Positions 1-7,725 of a stretch of DNA of 64,000 nucleotides are shown here, one piece after another. Numbering within the stretch: position 1 is the stretch's first letter; each line of letters starts with the position of its first letter. The DNA is from Chryseobacterium aquifrigidense (GTDB taxonomy: Bacteria > Bacteroidota > Bacteroidia > Flavobacteriales > Weeksellaceae). The DNA is taken from positions 2,059,314 to 2,123,313 of the forward strand of contig NZ_VFPD01000001.1 in assembly GCF_006716485.1 (NCBI RefSeq). The letters run 5' to 3'. The translations under genes and the position numbers were made by a program. The notes below the pieces were generated by a model, which saw only the letters and a program-made list of their open reading frames with translations, searched no databases and was not told the DNA's origin.

Positions 1-612
1 TCCTTCATTGAAATCAAACGGGTGGTCGTAGGAGTTATCCATACAGAATAAGCTGTAATTATCGATCGTAAAATGAGCATGCTGAACATTTTCTGCCGGT
101 TCCGGAGTGTCATGCCCTTCACTTCCTGCTCCATAGGTCAATATGTTTCCTATGCTTGAGTTAGGGAATGTTTTAGTGTAAAGTTCCATTGCTTCTTTTG
201 CTTTTCCATTGTTTGCATGAATAAACATCAAAGTAGGAATTATTTTTTGCTCACTTGCTTTTTCACCCAGAAACAACTGCCATGTTACGCCGTATTTATC
301 CTGAACCCATCCGTATTTCGGGCTCCATGAGTAAGATCCCAGTTCCATTAAAGCCATTCCGCCCTCCAGTAGCTGATCCCAGTATTTCTGAACTTCATCT
401 TCTGTTTCGCAGATGACCATAAAAGAAATGGAAGCATTTTTTTTGAACTGCGGGCCTCCATTCAGAAGCATAATCCTTTGTCCAAACAAATCAATGTTCA
501 TTACAACAGGAGTATCTGCTGTAATTTCGCCTCCAAAAACTTTACAATAAAATTCTGCAGACTGCCTGGCGTCTCCATCATACCAGAGACATGGGAAAAT
601 ATCGTTATTCAT
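1..612 (-). CDS. VOC family protein, PhnB-like (C-terminus cut by window edge)
   Basis: The reading frame is open from ATG at 612 to the left edge without a stop (204 codons). The N-terminus reads MNNDIFPCLWYDGDARQSAE followed by a CKVFGG motif, the usual opening of PhnB/3-demethylubiquinone methyltransferase-like glyoxalase-fold proteins. A second half starts near residue 120 (IIPTLMFIHANNGKAKEAME), so two VOC modules are present. Such proteins are metal- or ligand-binding and often annotated loosely; the substrate cannot be told. It leads a series of minus-strand VOC, DinB and SRPBCC genes. The end of the gene lies outside the window. Confidence 0.85.
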   Translation of the reverse strand, partial: MNNDIFPCLWYDGDARQSAEFYCKVFGGEITADTPVVMNIDLFGQRIMLLNGGPQFKKNASISFMVICETEDEVQKYWDQLLEGGMALMELGSYSWSPKYGWVQDKYGVTWQLFLGEKASEQKIIPTLMFIHANNGKAKEAMELYTKTFPNSSIGNILTYGAGSEGHDTPEPAENVQHAHFTIDNYSLFCMDNSYDHPFDFNEG

Positions 613-753
613 AATTTTAAATTTTAACAGGGAGTGATGTATTTATACTTTTAATTCTCTATACAGGAGCAAAACAGATCTAATGCCTTTACCTAAAACG
701 ATACAATTACGTTTTTACTGTAATGACATTGCATAATTCCAGTTGTATATGTA

Positions 754-993
754 TTATGCTTCTTTAAAGCAAACCTGATTTTCTTTCATGTAATTCTTCA
801 GTTTCATCATCGCATTTTTACCAAAACCATGCAGCTGCATGATTTCTTTTTCGGAATAGTCTGAAAGTTTTTCCAAAGAATTTATTTTTTCTTTTTCTAA
901 GGCTCTTCTCGCTGGTATTGCAATAACTCCGTGAAGGAATGCTGCTTCAGAGTCATAATTAAAAGCATACATGGAATTTAAACTCTTTGACAT
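754..993 (-). CDS. small helix-hairpin-helix (RNA polymerase alpha-CTD-like) protein
   Basis: About 79 residues from the ATG at 993 (an upstream ATG at 1011 would add six residues). The C-terminal half contains LSDYSEKEIMQLHGFGKNAM, a helix-hairpin-helix pattern with the GFG turn seen in the C-terminal domain of RNA polymerase alpha and in many short Bacteroidota proteins. A role in DNA contact is inferred from the fold only. It lies just downstream of the SRPBCC gene on the same strand (36 nt gap), so the two may be co-transcribed. Partner and process are unknown. Confidence 0.7.
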   Translation of the reverse strand: MSKSLNSMYAFNYDSEAAFLHGVIAIPARRALEKEKINSLEKLSDYSEKEIMQLHGFGKNAMMKLKNYMKENQVCFKEA

Positions 994-1028
994 GATAACT
1001 AGATTGATCATGGCTACAAAAAATATTG

Positions 1029-1442
1029 TTAATGATTCTCAACATACTTATGGAAGTTGTTCAGAATAGCATACCAGCCATCCCTTTGCATTTCCATAGA
1101 ATTTTGTTTTTCCGGATCGAAAATTTCTATCACTTTTGTTGTATTCTCATCTATTTTATCGAATACCACTTCTACTTTCCGTCCGTCCTCCAGGTGATAC
1201 TTAATGACCTCATGAGGAATAATCTCATCATATACTCCTTCAAAATCGAATCCGAAACTTTTGTCTTTCGCTTCCATTCTGTTTTTGAATTTGCCCCCTA
1301 CCGTAAGGTTATTTTCAGAACTAGGACACTGCCAGCTTTCATGGGCGAAATTCCATTTCGTAATATGTTTAGGTTCATTGAAATAATTCCAAACCTTTTC
1401 CACTGGTGCTAAAATTGTAATATCGATTTTAATTGGATCCAT
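1029..1442 (-). CDS. SRPBCC (AHSA1/START-like) domain protein
   Basis: About 137 residues starting MDPIKIDITILAPVEKVWNY. The start at 1442 is chosen over 1505 because the family begins directly with this beta strand and the extra 21 residues look like untranslated leader. The pattern APVEKVWNYFNEPKHITKWN and a C-terminal helix (GWYAILNNFHKYVE) are typical of activator-of-Hsp90-like/polyketide-cyclase folds that bind hydrophobic ligands. Located between a VOC gene and a small helix-hairpin-helix gene on the same strand. The ligand is unknown. Confidence 0.85.
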   Translation of the reverse strand: MDPIKIDITILAPVEKVWNYFNEPKHITKWNFAHESWQCPSSENNLTVGGKFKNRMEAKDKSFGFDFEGVYDEIIPHEVIKYHLEDGRKVEVVFDKIDENTTKVIEIFDPEKQNSMEMQRDGWYAILNNFHKYVENH

Positions 1443-1520
1443 AGTTCTACATTTTTTAAAGTTAAATAAAGAGCTGCCCAAAAATGAGCATCTCTTTATT
1501 ATCATTAGTTAAATATAAGA

Positions 1521-1952
1521 TTATTTTGCAAATTGTTCATTATAGTTCACCATCCAATGAACACCATACTTATCCTGAAAACATCCGAAGTAGTCTCCCC
1601 AGAACTGATCTTCAATGGGCATTTCTATATTTCCGCCATCAGAAAGTTCTTTAAAGATCCTGTCAGCTTCACTTTTTGAATCAGGAAAAATAGATACATA
1701 ATTATTATTTCCTACGGTAAGAGTCTGCCCGAATCCCGGTACAATATCGGATGCCATTAAAAGATCGCCTCCCACAGGCAAAGCAATATGCATTACTCTG
1801 TTTTTTTCTTCTTCTGAAAGGTTTTCTGTTCCGGGAGCATTTCCCATTTTATGAATTCCTCCAACGAATTCACCACCAAAAACCGTTTTGTAAAAATTGA
1901 ACGCTTCTTCAGCTGTTCCATCAAAATTTAGGTATGGATTTAATTTAGCCAT
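1521..1952 (-). CDS. VOC family protein, PhnB-like
   Basis: 143 residues with the classic single-module PhnB layout: MAKLNPYLNFDGTAEEAFNF, then YKTVFGG, and a C-terminal DKYGVHWMVNY. Length fits the family (about 135-150). These glyoxalase-fold proteins are dimeric; the true substrate is rarely known despite the historical methyltransferase label. It follows the partial PhnB-like protein at the left edge and may be a divergent paralogue. Probably transcribed alone or with the SRPBCC gene 79 nt downstream. Confidence 0.88.
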   Translation of the reverse strand: MAKLNPYLNFDGTAEEAFNFYKTVFGGEFVGGIHKMGNAPGTENLSEEEKNRVMHIALPVGGDLLMASDIVPGFGQTLTVGNNNYVSIFPDSKSEADRIFKELSDGGNIEMPIEDQFWGDYFGCFQDKYGVHWMVNYNEQFAK

Positions 1953-2041
1953 GATTTTTAATTTTAAAGTTATTATTATAAGATATTGTTTCTACTGTTG
2001 ATCCATTAAGGATTAATTAATTTATTATGAATAAAAAACAC

Positions 2042-2818
2042 TTAATGGTTTAAAAATTTTTCTACTTCTCTGACGGTAAAGTCTATTAGGCTGGTATCCA
2101 AACTTCCATCAAAGTCCGGCATCATATAAGTGCCATGGGTAGCTGGAAGGATTATTAACCGTGAACCGTTTACCAACCTCCACATTGCCGCAGTATGTTC
2201 CGGTTTCATCACATCCTGATCTCCACTGATAAATAATGTGGGTGATTTGATAGATGCCAGTACCTCATCACTCCAGTCTTCAAACGTCTGCATTCTTTTG
2301 CAGTCTTTCTCAAAAAGGTTTTCCAGTTTTGAAAAATCCGGATTAAGATTTAAGAAATTGATTTTGAAAGGCTCTGGCATTGATTCAAAAGTGGCTTCCT
2401 GCATTCCTTCAAAAAAACCGTCTATCATTCCGCTTCTTTTATAAAAAGCTGAGGCAACGATCAATTTTTCAACAATCTCAGGATGACGATGGGCAATCTG
2501 CATGACGGTACTTCCTCCATTACTGAATCCCCAGAATGCAGCTTTCCTGATATTGAGTTCTGCTAAAATTCCGGCTACATCATCAGCATCCTGTTCAAAT
2601 GTTTCAGGAATATCGCGGTGTTCACTTCTGCCATGATTCTGTAAATCTATTCCTATCAACTGAAATTTATCTTTCAGTCTTGCGATAACCTCTTTAAAAT
2701 CATAGAGAATGGAAGAGCCACCACCATGGATTAAAACCAGAGGTTTTCCAGATCCATAGATTTCATAATACAATTGGATTCCGTTGACTTTTTTATAACC
2801 TTTTTCTATTGGATTCAT
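2042..2818 (-). CDS. alpha/beta hydrolase
   Basis: 258 residues. The oxyanion-hole HGGG is at 31-34, the nucleophile elbow GFSNG gives Ser99, an acid lies in SGDQD (about 200-202) and the catalytic His is about 228 (ATHG). All catalytic elements of a serine alpha/beta hydrolase are therefore visible. No signal peptide, so cytoplasmic. The start is two bases below the stop of the DinB gene (2821), so both are very likely in one transcript. The substrate is unknown. Confidence 0.88.
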   Translation of the reverse strand: MNPIEKGYKKVNGIQLYYEIYGSGKPLVLIHGGGSSILYDFKEVIARLKDKFQLIGIDLQNHGRSEHRDIPETFEQDADDVAGILAELNIRKAAFWGFSNGGSTVMQIAHRHPEIVEKLIVASAFYKRSGMIDGFFEGMQEATFESMPEPFKINFLNLNPDFSKLENLFEKDCKRMQTFEDWSDEVLASIKSPTLFISGDQDVMKPEHTAAMWRLVNGSRLIILPATHGTYMMPDFDGSLDTSLIDFTVREVEKFLNH

Positions 2819-2820
2819 TG

Positions 2821-3345
2821 TTAATACTTAAGATTTTCGTCTACATCATACTTCATACCCGGATAGTCTAAAATTCTTCGCATTAAGCCTATCTGACCGC
2901 ACAAATAATCTTCACGACCAATACACATTCCGACAAAATTGAGTTTTGTTTCTTTAATGAAAGGAATATTCATTCCTATTTCAAATATTTCATCCAGCTC
3001 CTCATCTGTTACTTCATGAAGTTTTTGAAATACTTTAGCTGAAATGGAATGAAAATTTTCTTTTAGTTGAGCTAAAGTGGGATATTTAAAACTTTCATCC
3101 AGTGCTTTTCCCTGGAAAAACAAATCATTGTACGGATCTTCTCCCTGAAGTCCAAGTACTGAACCTAAACCATAGCGCATATTGACAAAGTTTCCTGCCA
3201 TCCACACAATATGATTGGTTTTATTTTCAATTCTTTTCAAAGCATCTTCTTCCGAAATGCCGTCTAAAACATTCATAAAGCTTTGAGAATGCATTCTGTA
3301 AGCCGGAATGACGAGCTCCATTTTTTTTGATTTTGGTGTGTCCAT
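2821..3345 (-). CDS. DinB family protein
   Basis: 174 residues with the four-helix DinB/YfiT layout: an N-terminal helix, NHIVWMAGNFVNMRYGLGSV in the first third (His in the first helix pair), and a C-terminal helix GREDYLCGQIGLMRRILDYP. In this superfamily three histidines usually bind a metal; here the last His seems replaced (EDYLCGQIG versus the usual HEIYHSGQLG of the neighbour at 3632), so metal binding may be lost. Transcribed with the alpha/beta hydrolase directly downstream. Some relatives are thiol S-transferases; function here is unknown. Confidence 0.8.
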   Translation of the reverse strand: MDTPKSKKMELVIPAYRMHSQSFMNVLDGISEEDALKRIENKTNHIVWMAGNFVNMRYGLGSVLGLQGEDPYNDLFFQGKALDESFKYPTLAQLKENFHSISAKVFQKLHEVTDEELDEIFEIGMNIPFIKETKLNFVGMCIGREDYLCGQIGLMRRILDYPGMKYDVDENLKY

Positions 3346-3631
3346 TTTAATTAGAGATTAGAAGTTAGAATGTTGAAAAAACGCAAAGTCGCTAAGTATT
3401 TTACAAGCTATACGTTTTTAAGGTGCGAGGATTTTATCTTCGGTAAAATTGTACTCATCTAAAAGGTAATACTAATATTTCAGCGTTGTACTTGTCATTC
3501 CGAGCAAAGCAAGGAATCTAAATTTAAGATGATCCCGCAGATCTTGGAGATTTTGCAGATGCTCGCATGTATTATTTTGCTTAGTCTGTTCTTCTCATTT
3601 CTGACAAGGTTAGAACTCTAAAAATACAATG
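3346..3631. repeat. intergenic region with repeat fragments
   Basis: About 286 bp without a gene. It carries AACGCAAAGTCGCTAAG, then GCGAGGATTTTATCTTCGGT (3425-3444), which matches a word in the long direct repeats at 31.1 and 31.9 kb. A half copy of the TGTCATTCCGAGCAAAGCAA element (about 3493-3519) follows. No open frame or clear terminator was seen. Confidence 0.6.
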
Positions 3632-4093
3632 TTATTTTATAGCACCCGGTTTCCCTAAAATTCTTCGGAGATAGCCCAGCTGTCCGCTGTGATAGATTTC
3701 GTGAAGGCTGAGGGTTGATATATCTTTAACCATTTCAGGTTGAAAATTTTCAAGATGACCGAGTTTTGCTTCCAGCTTATCCTGAGATTGTTTCAGGTAA
3801 GATTTTAAATCTTCAAAATTCACCAGTTCGTCTTTCCGGTCCAAAGGAATTTCTCCTCTGTTATAGAAGGAAAACTTTTCGCTGTTCCACACAGATTCTT
3901 CTCCTAAAATATTCAGTAAAGGATTTCTGATGTAGATTAAATGTCCCAGAATCCAGTTCATACAATTGGCTTCACCATTAGGAAAAATCATAGATTCTTC
4001 GTGGGTGATACCATCAATATTCAAAGTAATCACATAATAGTTACTGGTTACCTGATTTTTTATGATTTCTATATCGTTTGATTGTGTCTCCAT
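3632..4093 (-). CDS. DinB family protein (putative metal-binding)
   Basis: 153 residues. NWILGHLIYIRNPLLNILG near residue 46 supplies the first His, and LSLHEIYHSGQLGYLRRILG near the C-terminus supplies two more, so the three-His metal site of the DinB/YfiT four-helix family is complete. No signal peptide. It differs from the nearby DinB protein at 2821, which has lost part of this motif. It is separated from its neighbours by a repeat-bearing gap downstream and a VOC gene upstream. Confidence 0.85.
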   Translation of the reverse strand: METQSNDIEIIKNQVTSNYYVITLNIDGITHEESMIFPNGEANCMNWILGHLIYIRNPLLNILGEESVWNSEKFSFYNRGEIPLDRKDELVNFEDLKSYLKQSQDKLEAKLGHLENFQPEMVKDISTLSLHEIYHSGQLGYLRRILGKPGAIK

Positions 4094-4121
4094 TTGATGT
4101 GTATTTTATGATATGAGCAAA

Positions 4122-4532
4122 CTATTCAGCAGGGATCTGAGAGACATCTCCATGCATTACTTCCCACTGATGGCCGTTGATATCTGCAAAACTGCTTTGA
4201 TACATCCATCCGTAATCTACAGGTTCACTGTATTTCGAACCTCCGTTTTCGATAGCGGTTTTTACCATGCCATCTACTTCATCCCGGCTGTTTACCCCGA
4301 TAGCGAGAAGCACCTGTGTTGTATCGCCTTTGGCAAAAGGCCTGTTGGTAAAGGTCTGAAAGAACTCTTCTTTGAGAAACATGGTATAGATATGATTTTC
4401 TTTCATTACTACACATATTGCCTTATCATCTGAAAACTGTTCATTAATAGAAAAGCCAAGCTTTGTCCAGAATTCTCTGGTTTTTTGAACGTCTTTTACG
4501 GGTAAATTGACGTAAATATCTGTAATGTTCAT
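4122..4532 (-). CDS. VOC family protein (extradiol dioxygenase-like), tandem copy B
   Basis: 136 residues beginning MNITDIYVNLPVKDVQKTRE, a single glyoxalase-fold module of the Bacteroidota VOC type. It is a clear paralogue of the protein at 4627: both share NLPVKDVQKT, TKxGFSINEQFSD, QVLxAxGxNSR and YGWMYQxSFxDxxGHxW. The duplication includes the upstream DNA, where a 16-bp dyad (4590-4605) lies about 58 bp before this start. Function unknown; a Crp/Fnr regulator gene upstream is a candidate controller. Confidence 0.86.
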   Translation of the reverse strand: MNITDIYVNLPVKDVQKTREFWTKLGFSINEQFSDDKAICVVMKENHIYTMFLKEEFFQTFTNRPFAKGDTTQVLLAIGVNSRDEVDGMVKTAIENGGSKYSEPVDYGWMYQSSFADINGHQWEVMHGDVSQIPAE

Positions 4533-4589
4533 TTTGTAAATTTTAGTGGTGATTGTTATCCAAAATTACCAGGATATGGTAAGAATTTG

Positions 4590-4605
4590 CTTGCCATAGG
4601 ACAAG
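4590..4605. promoter_or_regulatory. dyad CTTGCC-N4-GACAAG, candidate Crp/Fnr operator
   Basis: CTTGCCATAGGACAAG is an inverted repeat with a four-base centre, the half-site geometry used by Crp/Fnr proteins. A near copy lies at 5094-5109 before the paralogous VOC gene. Binding is inferred, not shown. Confidence 0.45.
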
Positions 4606-4626
4606 ATTTCATTTATTTGGTTTAAA

Positions 4627-5034
4627 TTATTCTGTCGGCATTTGAGACATATCGGCAAAAGTGATATTCCAGCCATGCCCATCCAGATCCCAGAAAGAAT
4701 TCTGGTACATCCATCCATAATCCTGAGGTTCTTCATGCTGCCATGCTCCGTTCTCTACGGCAGTATTTACTATTTTGTCTACTTCTTCACGACTGTTTAA
4801 TCCCACGGCCACAAGAACCTGACTGGTATTTTCTTTGGCAACAGGTTTATTGGTGAAGGTCATAAAATAATCTTCCTGCAAAAACATCACATAAATGGTA
4901 TCATTCAAAACAACGCATGTTGCTTTCTCGTCTGAAAACTGTTCGTTAATAGAGAAACCTACCTTAGTCCAGAATTCTTTGGTTTTCTGTACATCTTTTA
5001 CCGGAAGGTTGACATAAATTTGGTTGACTTTCAT
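4627..5034 (-). CDS. VOC family protein (extradiol dioxygenase-like), tandem copy A
   Basis: About 135 residues from MKVNQIYVNLPVKDVQKTKE; the ATG at 5034 is preferred to 5067 because it aligns with the start of the paralogue at 4532. It carries FWTKVGFSINEQFSDEKATC and the C-terminal YGWMYQNSFWDLDGHGW of this VOC subfamily. It lies downstream of a Crp/Fnr gene on the same strand with a dyad (5094-5109) between them. The tandem pair probably arose by duplication of gene plus promoter. Confidence 0.87.
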   Translation of the reverse strand: MKVNQIYVNLPVKDVQKTKEFWTKVGFSINEQFSDEKATCVVLNDTIYVMFLQEDYFMTFTNKPVAKENTSQVLVAVGLNSREEVDKIVNTAVENGAWQHEEPQDYGWMYQNSFWDLDGHGWNITFADMSQMPTE

Positions 5035-5093
5035 TTTTCGTAATTTTAGTGTTAATCTGTAATCCAAAATTACCGAGGTGTAATGAAAATCTA

Positions 5094-5109
5094 CTTGTCA
5101 TAGGGCAAG
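5094..5109. promoter_or_regulatory. dyad CTTGTC-N4-GGCAAG, candidate Crp/Fnr operator
   Basis: CTTGTCATAGGGCAAG lies about 60 bp before the VOC start at 5034 and only 2 bp from the stop codon of the Crp/Fnr gene. It matches the dyad at 4590-4605 in 14 of 16 positions, and the differences fall in mirrored parts of the half-sites. Confidence 0.45.
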
Positions 5110-5111
5110 AT

Positions 5112-5711
5112 TTAAATTTTCTTAGGATGTGAGACAATTTCCTTACGGATACGGCTCAAAGAAGTGTCTGTAACTCCCAGATAGGAAGCAATCTGTTTCA
5201 AAGGTGCAAATTGTATGACTTTAGCTTTCTGCTCCAGCAGATTAAGATATCTTCTGGTTGCTGAGAGGGTGAACATTTCTACAGATCTCTGTTTATAGGC
5301 AAAAAGTTCCTGAGACATCCATGATCTTCCCCATTCTCTAAGGTTTGGAATTTTATGGAATAATTCCTGAAACGTATCATAATCCATCCTCCAGCATTCA
5401 CAATCTGTAATACAAACGATATTTTCCTGAGACGGAACCCGCTGAAACATTGACAAAACCTCAATAATGACTTCATTTTCTACGAAAAAGTGAGTGGTTA
5501 CTTCATTTCCGTTGAAATCATTAACATAGGAACGCGCCAATCCGCTTTCAAGAATATAATATTCATTGGCTGTTTTTCCTTCTTCAAGGATGAAATCACC
5601 TTTCTGGAAAGATGTTTTCTCATGAGCCTGAAATATCTCAGCAAGCTCTTCGGGAAAAAAGAAAGGGAAATCATAGCAGATTTCTAAAGCTTGATTGGTC
5701 ATTGGTGTCAA
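5112..5711 (-). CDS. Crp/Fnr family transcriptional regulator
   Basis: 199 residues (or 196 from the second ATG at 5702). An N-terminal cyclic-nucleotide-binding-like beta barrel spans about 20-120 (EKTSFQKGDFILEEGKTANE), followed by a dimerisation helix and a helix-turn-helix with LKQIASYLGVTDTSLSRIRK at about 169-189. No Fe-S cysteine cluster is evident, so it is a ligand- or redox-responsive Crp type of unknown effector. It sits directly upstream of two VOC paralogues whose leaders contain Fnr-like dyads, making it the best candidate regulator of both. Confidence 0.9.
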   Translation of the reverse strand: MTPMTNQALEICYDFPFFFPEELAEIFQAHEKTSFQKGDFILEEGKTANEYYILESGLARSYVNDFNGNEVTTHFFVENEVIIEVLSMFQRVPSQENIVCITDCECWRMDYDTFQELFHKIPNLREWGRSWMSQELFAYKQRSVEMFTLSATRRYLNLLEQKAKVIQFAPLKQIASYLGVTDTSLSRIRKEIVSHPKKI

Positions 5712-5874
5712 TTTTTTAAAGTCTTTAAAAATAAAATTTTTAATTGAATTAAGAGCAAAAAATATTAAACAAAGAATGGAATGATTTTACAAAAAACCGC
5801 ACACCACATTGAAATAAAAGGTATTTCTAAAGCAGATTGTTTTTAAACAGTTATTTGAAACATACTATCTCTAA

Positions 5875-5928
5875 CCACCCCGTCAAAAATTCTTTGAATT
5901 TTTGCCACCCCTCCGGAGGATGGGAATG
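5875..5928 (+). repeat. two-hairpin REP-like element, copy 1
   Basis: Reads CCACCCCGTCAAAAATTC...GAATTTTTGCCACCCCTCC...GGGAAT. Two palindromes: CAAAAATTC/GAATTTTTG and CCCCTCC/GGAGG. Further copies at 12295, 17628, 41047 (inverted), 41529 and 58470. Confidence 0.85.
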
Positions 5929-5974
5929 ACTATCTGCCGATATAGTAATTGTAAGCTTTTTACAGGAAATATTT

Positions 5975-7186
5975 TTAAAACAGGGAAAGTTGTATTGATT
6001 TTGGAGTAGTGGGTTTCTGGGCATCACCAAATACGGTCTTTCCGCCAAAACGCCAGGAATTTTGTCTTTCTTCTTCAATCACCTGCTGAATATCAAAATC
6101 CGGAGTAAAATCTTTTTCGGCATTGGCAACGATCTGGTGAAGCTTGTTTAAAGAATTCAGCTTATCAGAATTTCCTAGCTTAGATTTCTCAATCCCTTTT
6201 CTGATGATGTTGATACTTTCATCATACGTATTGACAGGGACAGGGAAAGGATGTCCGTCTTTACCTCCATGAGCAAAGGAAAACCTTGCCGGATCGGCAA
6301 ATCTCGATGGCGCTCCGTGAATCACTTCACTTACCAAAGCCAATGACTGCATGGTTCGTGGTCCTACTCCTTCCAGCATCAGCAAGTCTTCAAAATTCTG
6401 AGGCTGCTGCTCTCTGGTAACATACAGAAGTGCCCCCAAACGCTTCAGATCTACATCAGAAGCCTGCACATCATGGTGGGCAGGAAGAATCAATGTTGCA
6501 AAATCCTTCATTACTTCTGCGGAATCGGTATGGGAAATATCTAGAATCCCCTTTCTGTTCCCTGAAGCTTCAGCATCGGTAAGGTTAAGTATCTTTCCTC
6601 TTGAAATTCCGTTAATTCCCGTATGAGGCTGTTCTACAAAGGATTTTATATTTTCGGAATGCCAGTGATACCGCCTTGCTGTTCCATCAGACTCATGCAT
6701 TCCCTGCTGAATAACACTCCAGTTTCCATTATCTGAAAGAACGAAATTGTGCAGGTACAACTGATAGCCGTCCTGAATGGCTGTATTATCTACTTTTGCA
6801 GAAAGTTTACTGGCTCTTACCAGATCTGTTCCGTTCAATCCGGTTTTATCTGCAATTCTGATCAACTCTGATGGAGTTTCCCTGGAAAACTTTCCTTTTC
6901 CACCACAGATATAAAGTCCGAGAGACTGAGAATTAGGGTTAATGGAACGTTTCAAAGCACCCATCACGGAAGTGGTAATTCCTGAAGAATGCCAGTCCAT
7001 TCCCATCACCGCTCCAAAACTCTGAAACCAGAACGGGTCTGCCAGACGGCGCAACACCTCATCCTTACCATAATCCATGAGAATGACTTCAATAATAGAA
7101 AGTCCCAGCACAGACATACGTTCATACAGCCATGGCGGTACTTTGCCATAGTGAAGGGGTAAATCTGCTGTTCCTGAACGTTTCAT
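5975..7186 (-). CDS. DUF763 domain-containing protein
   Basis: 403 residues starting MKRSGTADLPLHYGKVPPWL, the hallmark N-terminus of DUF763, with conserved stretches WHSSGITTSVMGALK, LYLHNFVLS, GMHESDGTARRYHW and LPAHHDVQ. The C-terminal part has LLMLEGVGPRTMQSLALVSE, a helix-hairpin-helix-like GVGPRT turn that suggests nucleic-acid contact. The family is best known from archaea and thermophiles and has no settled function. It is probably monocistronic, with a REP-like element after its stop. Confidence 0.9.
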   Translation of the reverse strand: MKRSGTADLPLHYGKVPPWLYERMSVLGLSIIEVILMDYGKDEVLRRLADPFWFQSFGAVMGMDWHSSGITTSVMGALKRSINPNSQSLGLYICGGKGKFSRETPSELIRIADKTGLNGTDLVRASKLSAKVDNTAIQDGYQLYLHNFVLSDNGNWSVIQQGMHESDGTARRYHWHSENIKSFVEQPHTGINGISRGKILNLTDAEASGNRKGILDISHTDSAEVMKDFATLILPAHHDVQASDVDLKRLGALLYVTREQQPQNFEDLLMLEGVGPRTMQSLALVSEVIHGAPSRFADPARFSFAHGGKDGHPFPVPVNTYDESINIIRKGIEKSKLGNSDKLNSLNKLHQIVANAEKDFTPDFDIQQVIEEERQNSWRFGGKTVFGDAQKPTTPKSIQLSLF

Positions 7187-7291
7187 TATATTTTTAAAAT
7201 GTAAAGGTAGGTTTATTCCCCTTTATTTTTAATGATCCGGATCATTAATAATGACCCATTACGGTAAAAGATGTGGCCCTGTGAAATTATT

Positions 7292-7639
7292 TTATTGGTG
7301 AGACAGTATATTGATCAGCTTTTGAAATGGATCTTTAACAAAAAATCTGCGGACTCCCCATTCTTCATTGGTGAGCTCGTAGTTGATTTCAAAGCCTGCA
7401 TTTTTCATTTTCTCATAAATTTCATCTACATTATCTACTTCAATGGAAAGATCCGGGACTTCTGTATCGTTTCCTCCCTGCTCGGCAAAACTGATCTGAA
7501 CTTTTGCTTCTTCATCGTTACCCAAAGTTTTAATCCATCCATGATCCATCAAAACATCCAGTTCTAAAATATCCTGATAAAACAGATTGGCTTTTGAAAG
7601 ATCATCTGTTTTAATATTAGCTACGATTCTTTTTACCAT
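7292..7639 (-). CDS. VOC family protein (glyoxalase/bleomycin-resistance-like)
   Basis: 115 residues, a single module: MVKRIVANIKTDDLSKANLF, then DILELDVLMDHGWI, and C-terminal NEEWGVRRFFVKDPFQKLIN. The pattern Y-x-D-x-L-x-L...W-G-V-R-R-F-x-V-x-D-P is common in antibiotic-resistance-like and glyoxalase I-like VOC proteins. Substrate unknown. It is flanked by DUF763 downstream and, upstream, by the terminator of the hydrolase gene at 7726, so it has its own promoter. Confidence 0.85.
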   Translation of the reverse strand: MVKRIVANIKTDDLSKANLFYQDILELDVLMDHGWIKTLGNDEEAKVQISFAEQGGNDTEVPDLSIEVDNVDEIYEKMKNAGFEINYELTNEEWGVRRFFVKDPFQKLINILSHQ

Positions 7640-7663
7640 TTCTGAAGTATTTTTTCATTAAAA

Positions 7664-7699
7664 AAGCCTTGTGAAATTACGTAAAATTTCACAAGGCTT
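7664..7699 (-). terminator. intrinsic terminator, 15-bp perfect stem
   Basis: AAGCCTTGTGAAATT pairs with AATTTCACAAGGCTT and is followed on the minus strand by a T run. It ends the transcript of the hydrolase at 7726. Confidence 0.85.
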
Positions 7700-7725
7700 A
7701 GCTAATTATTGTATTGTATCTTCTA

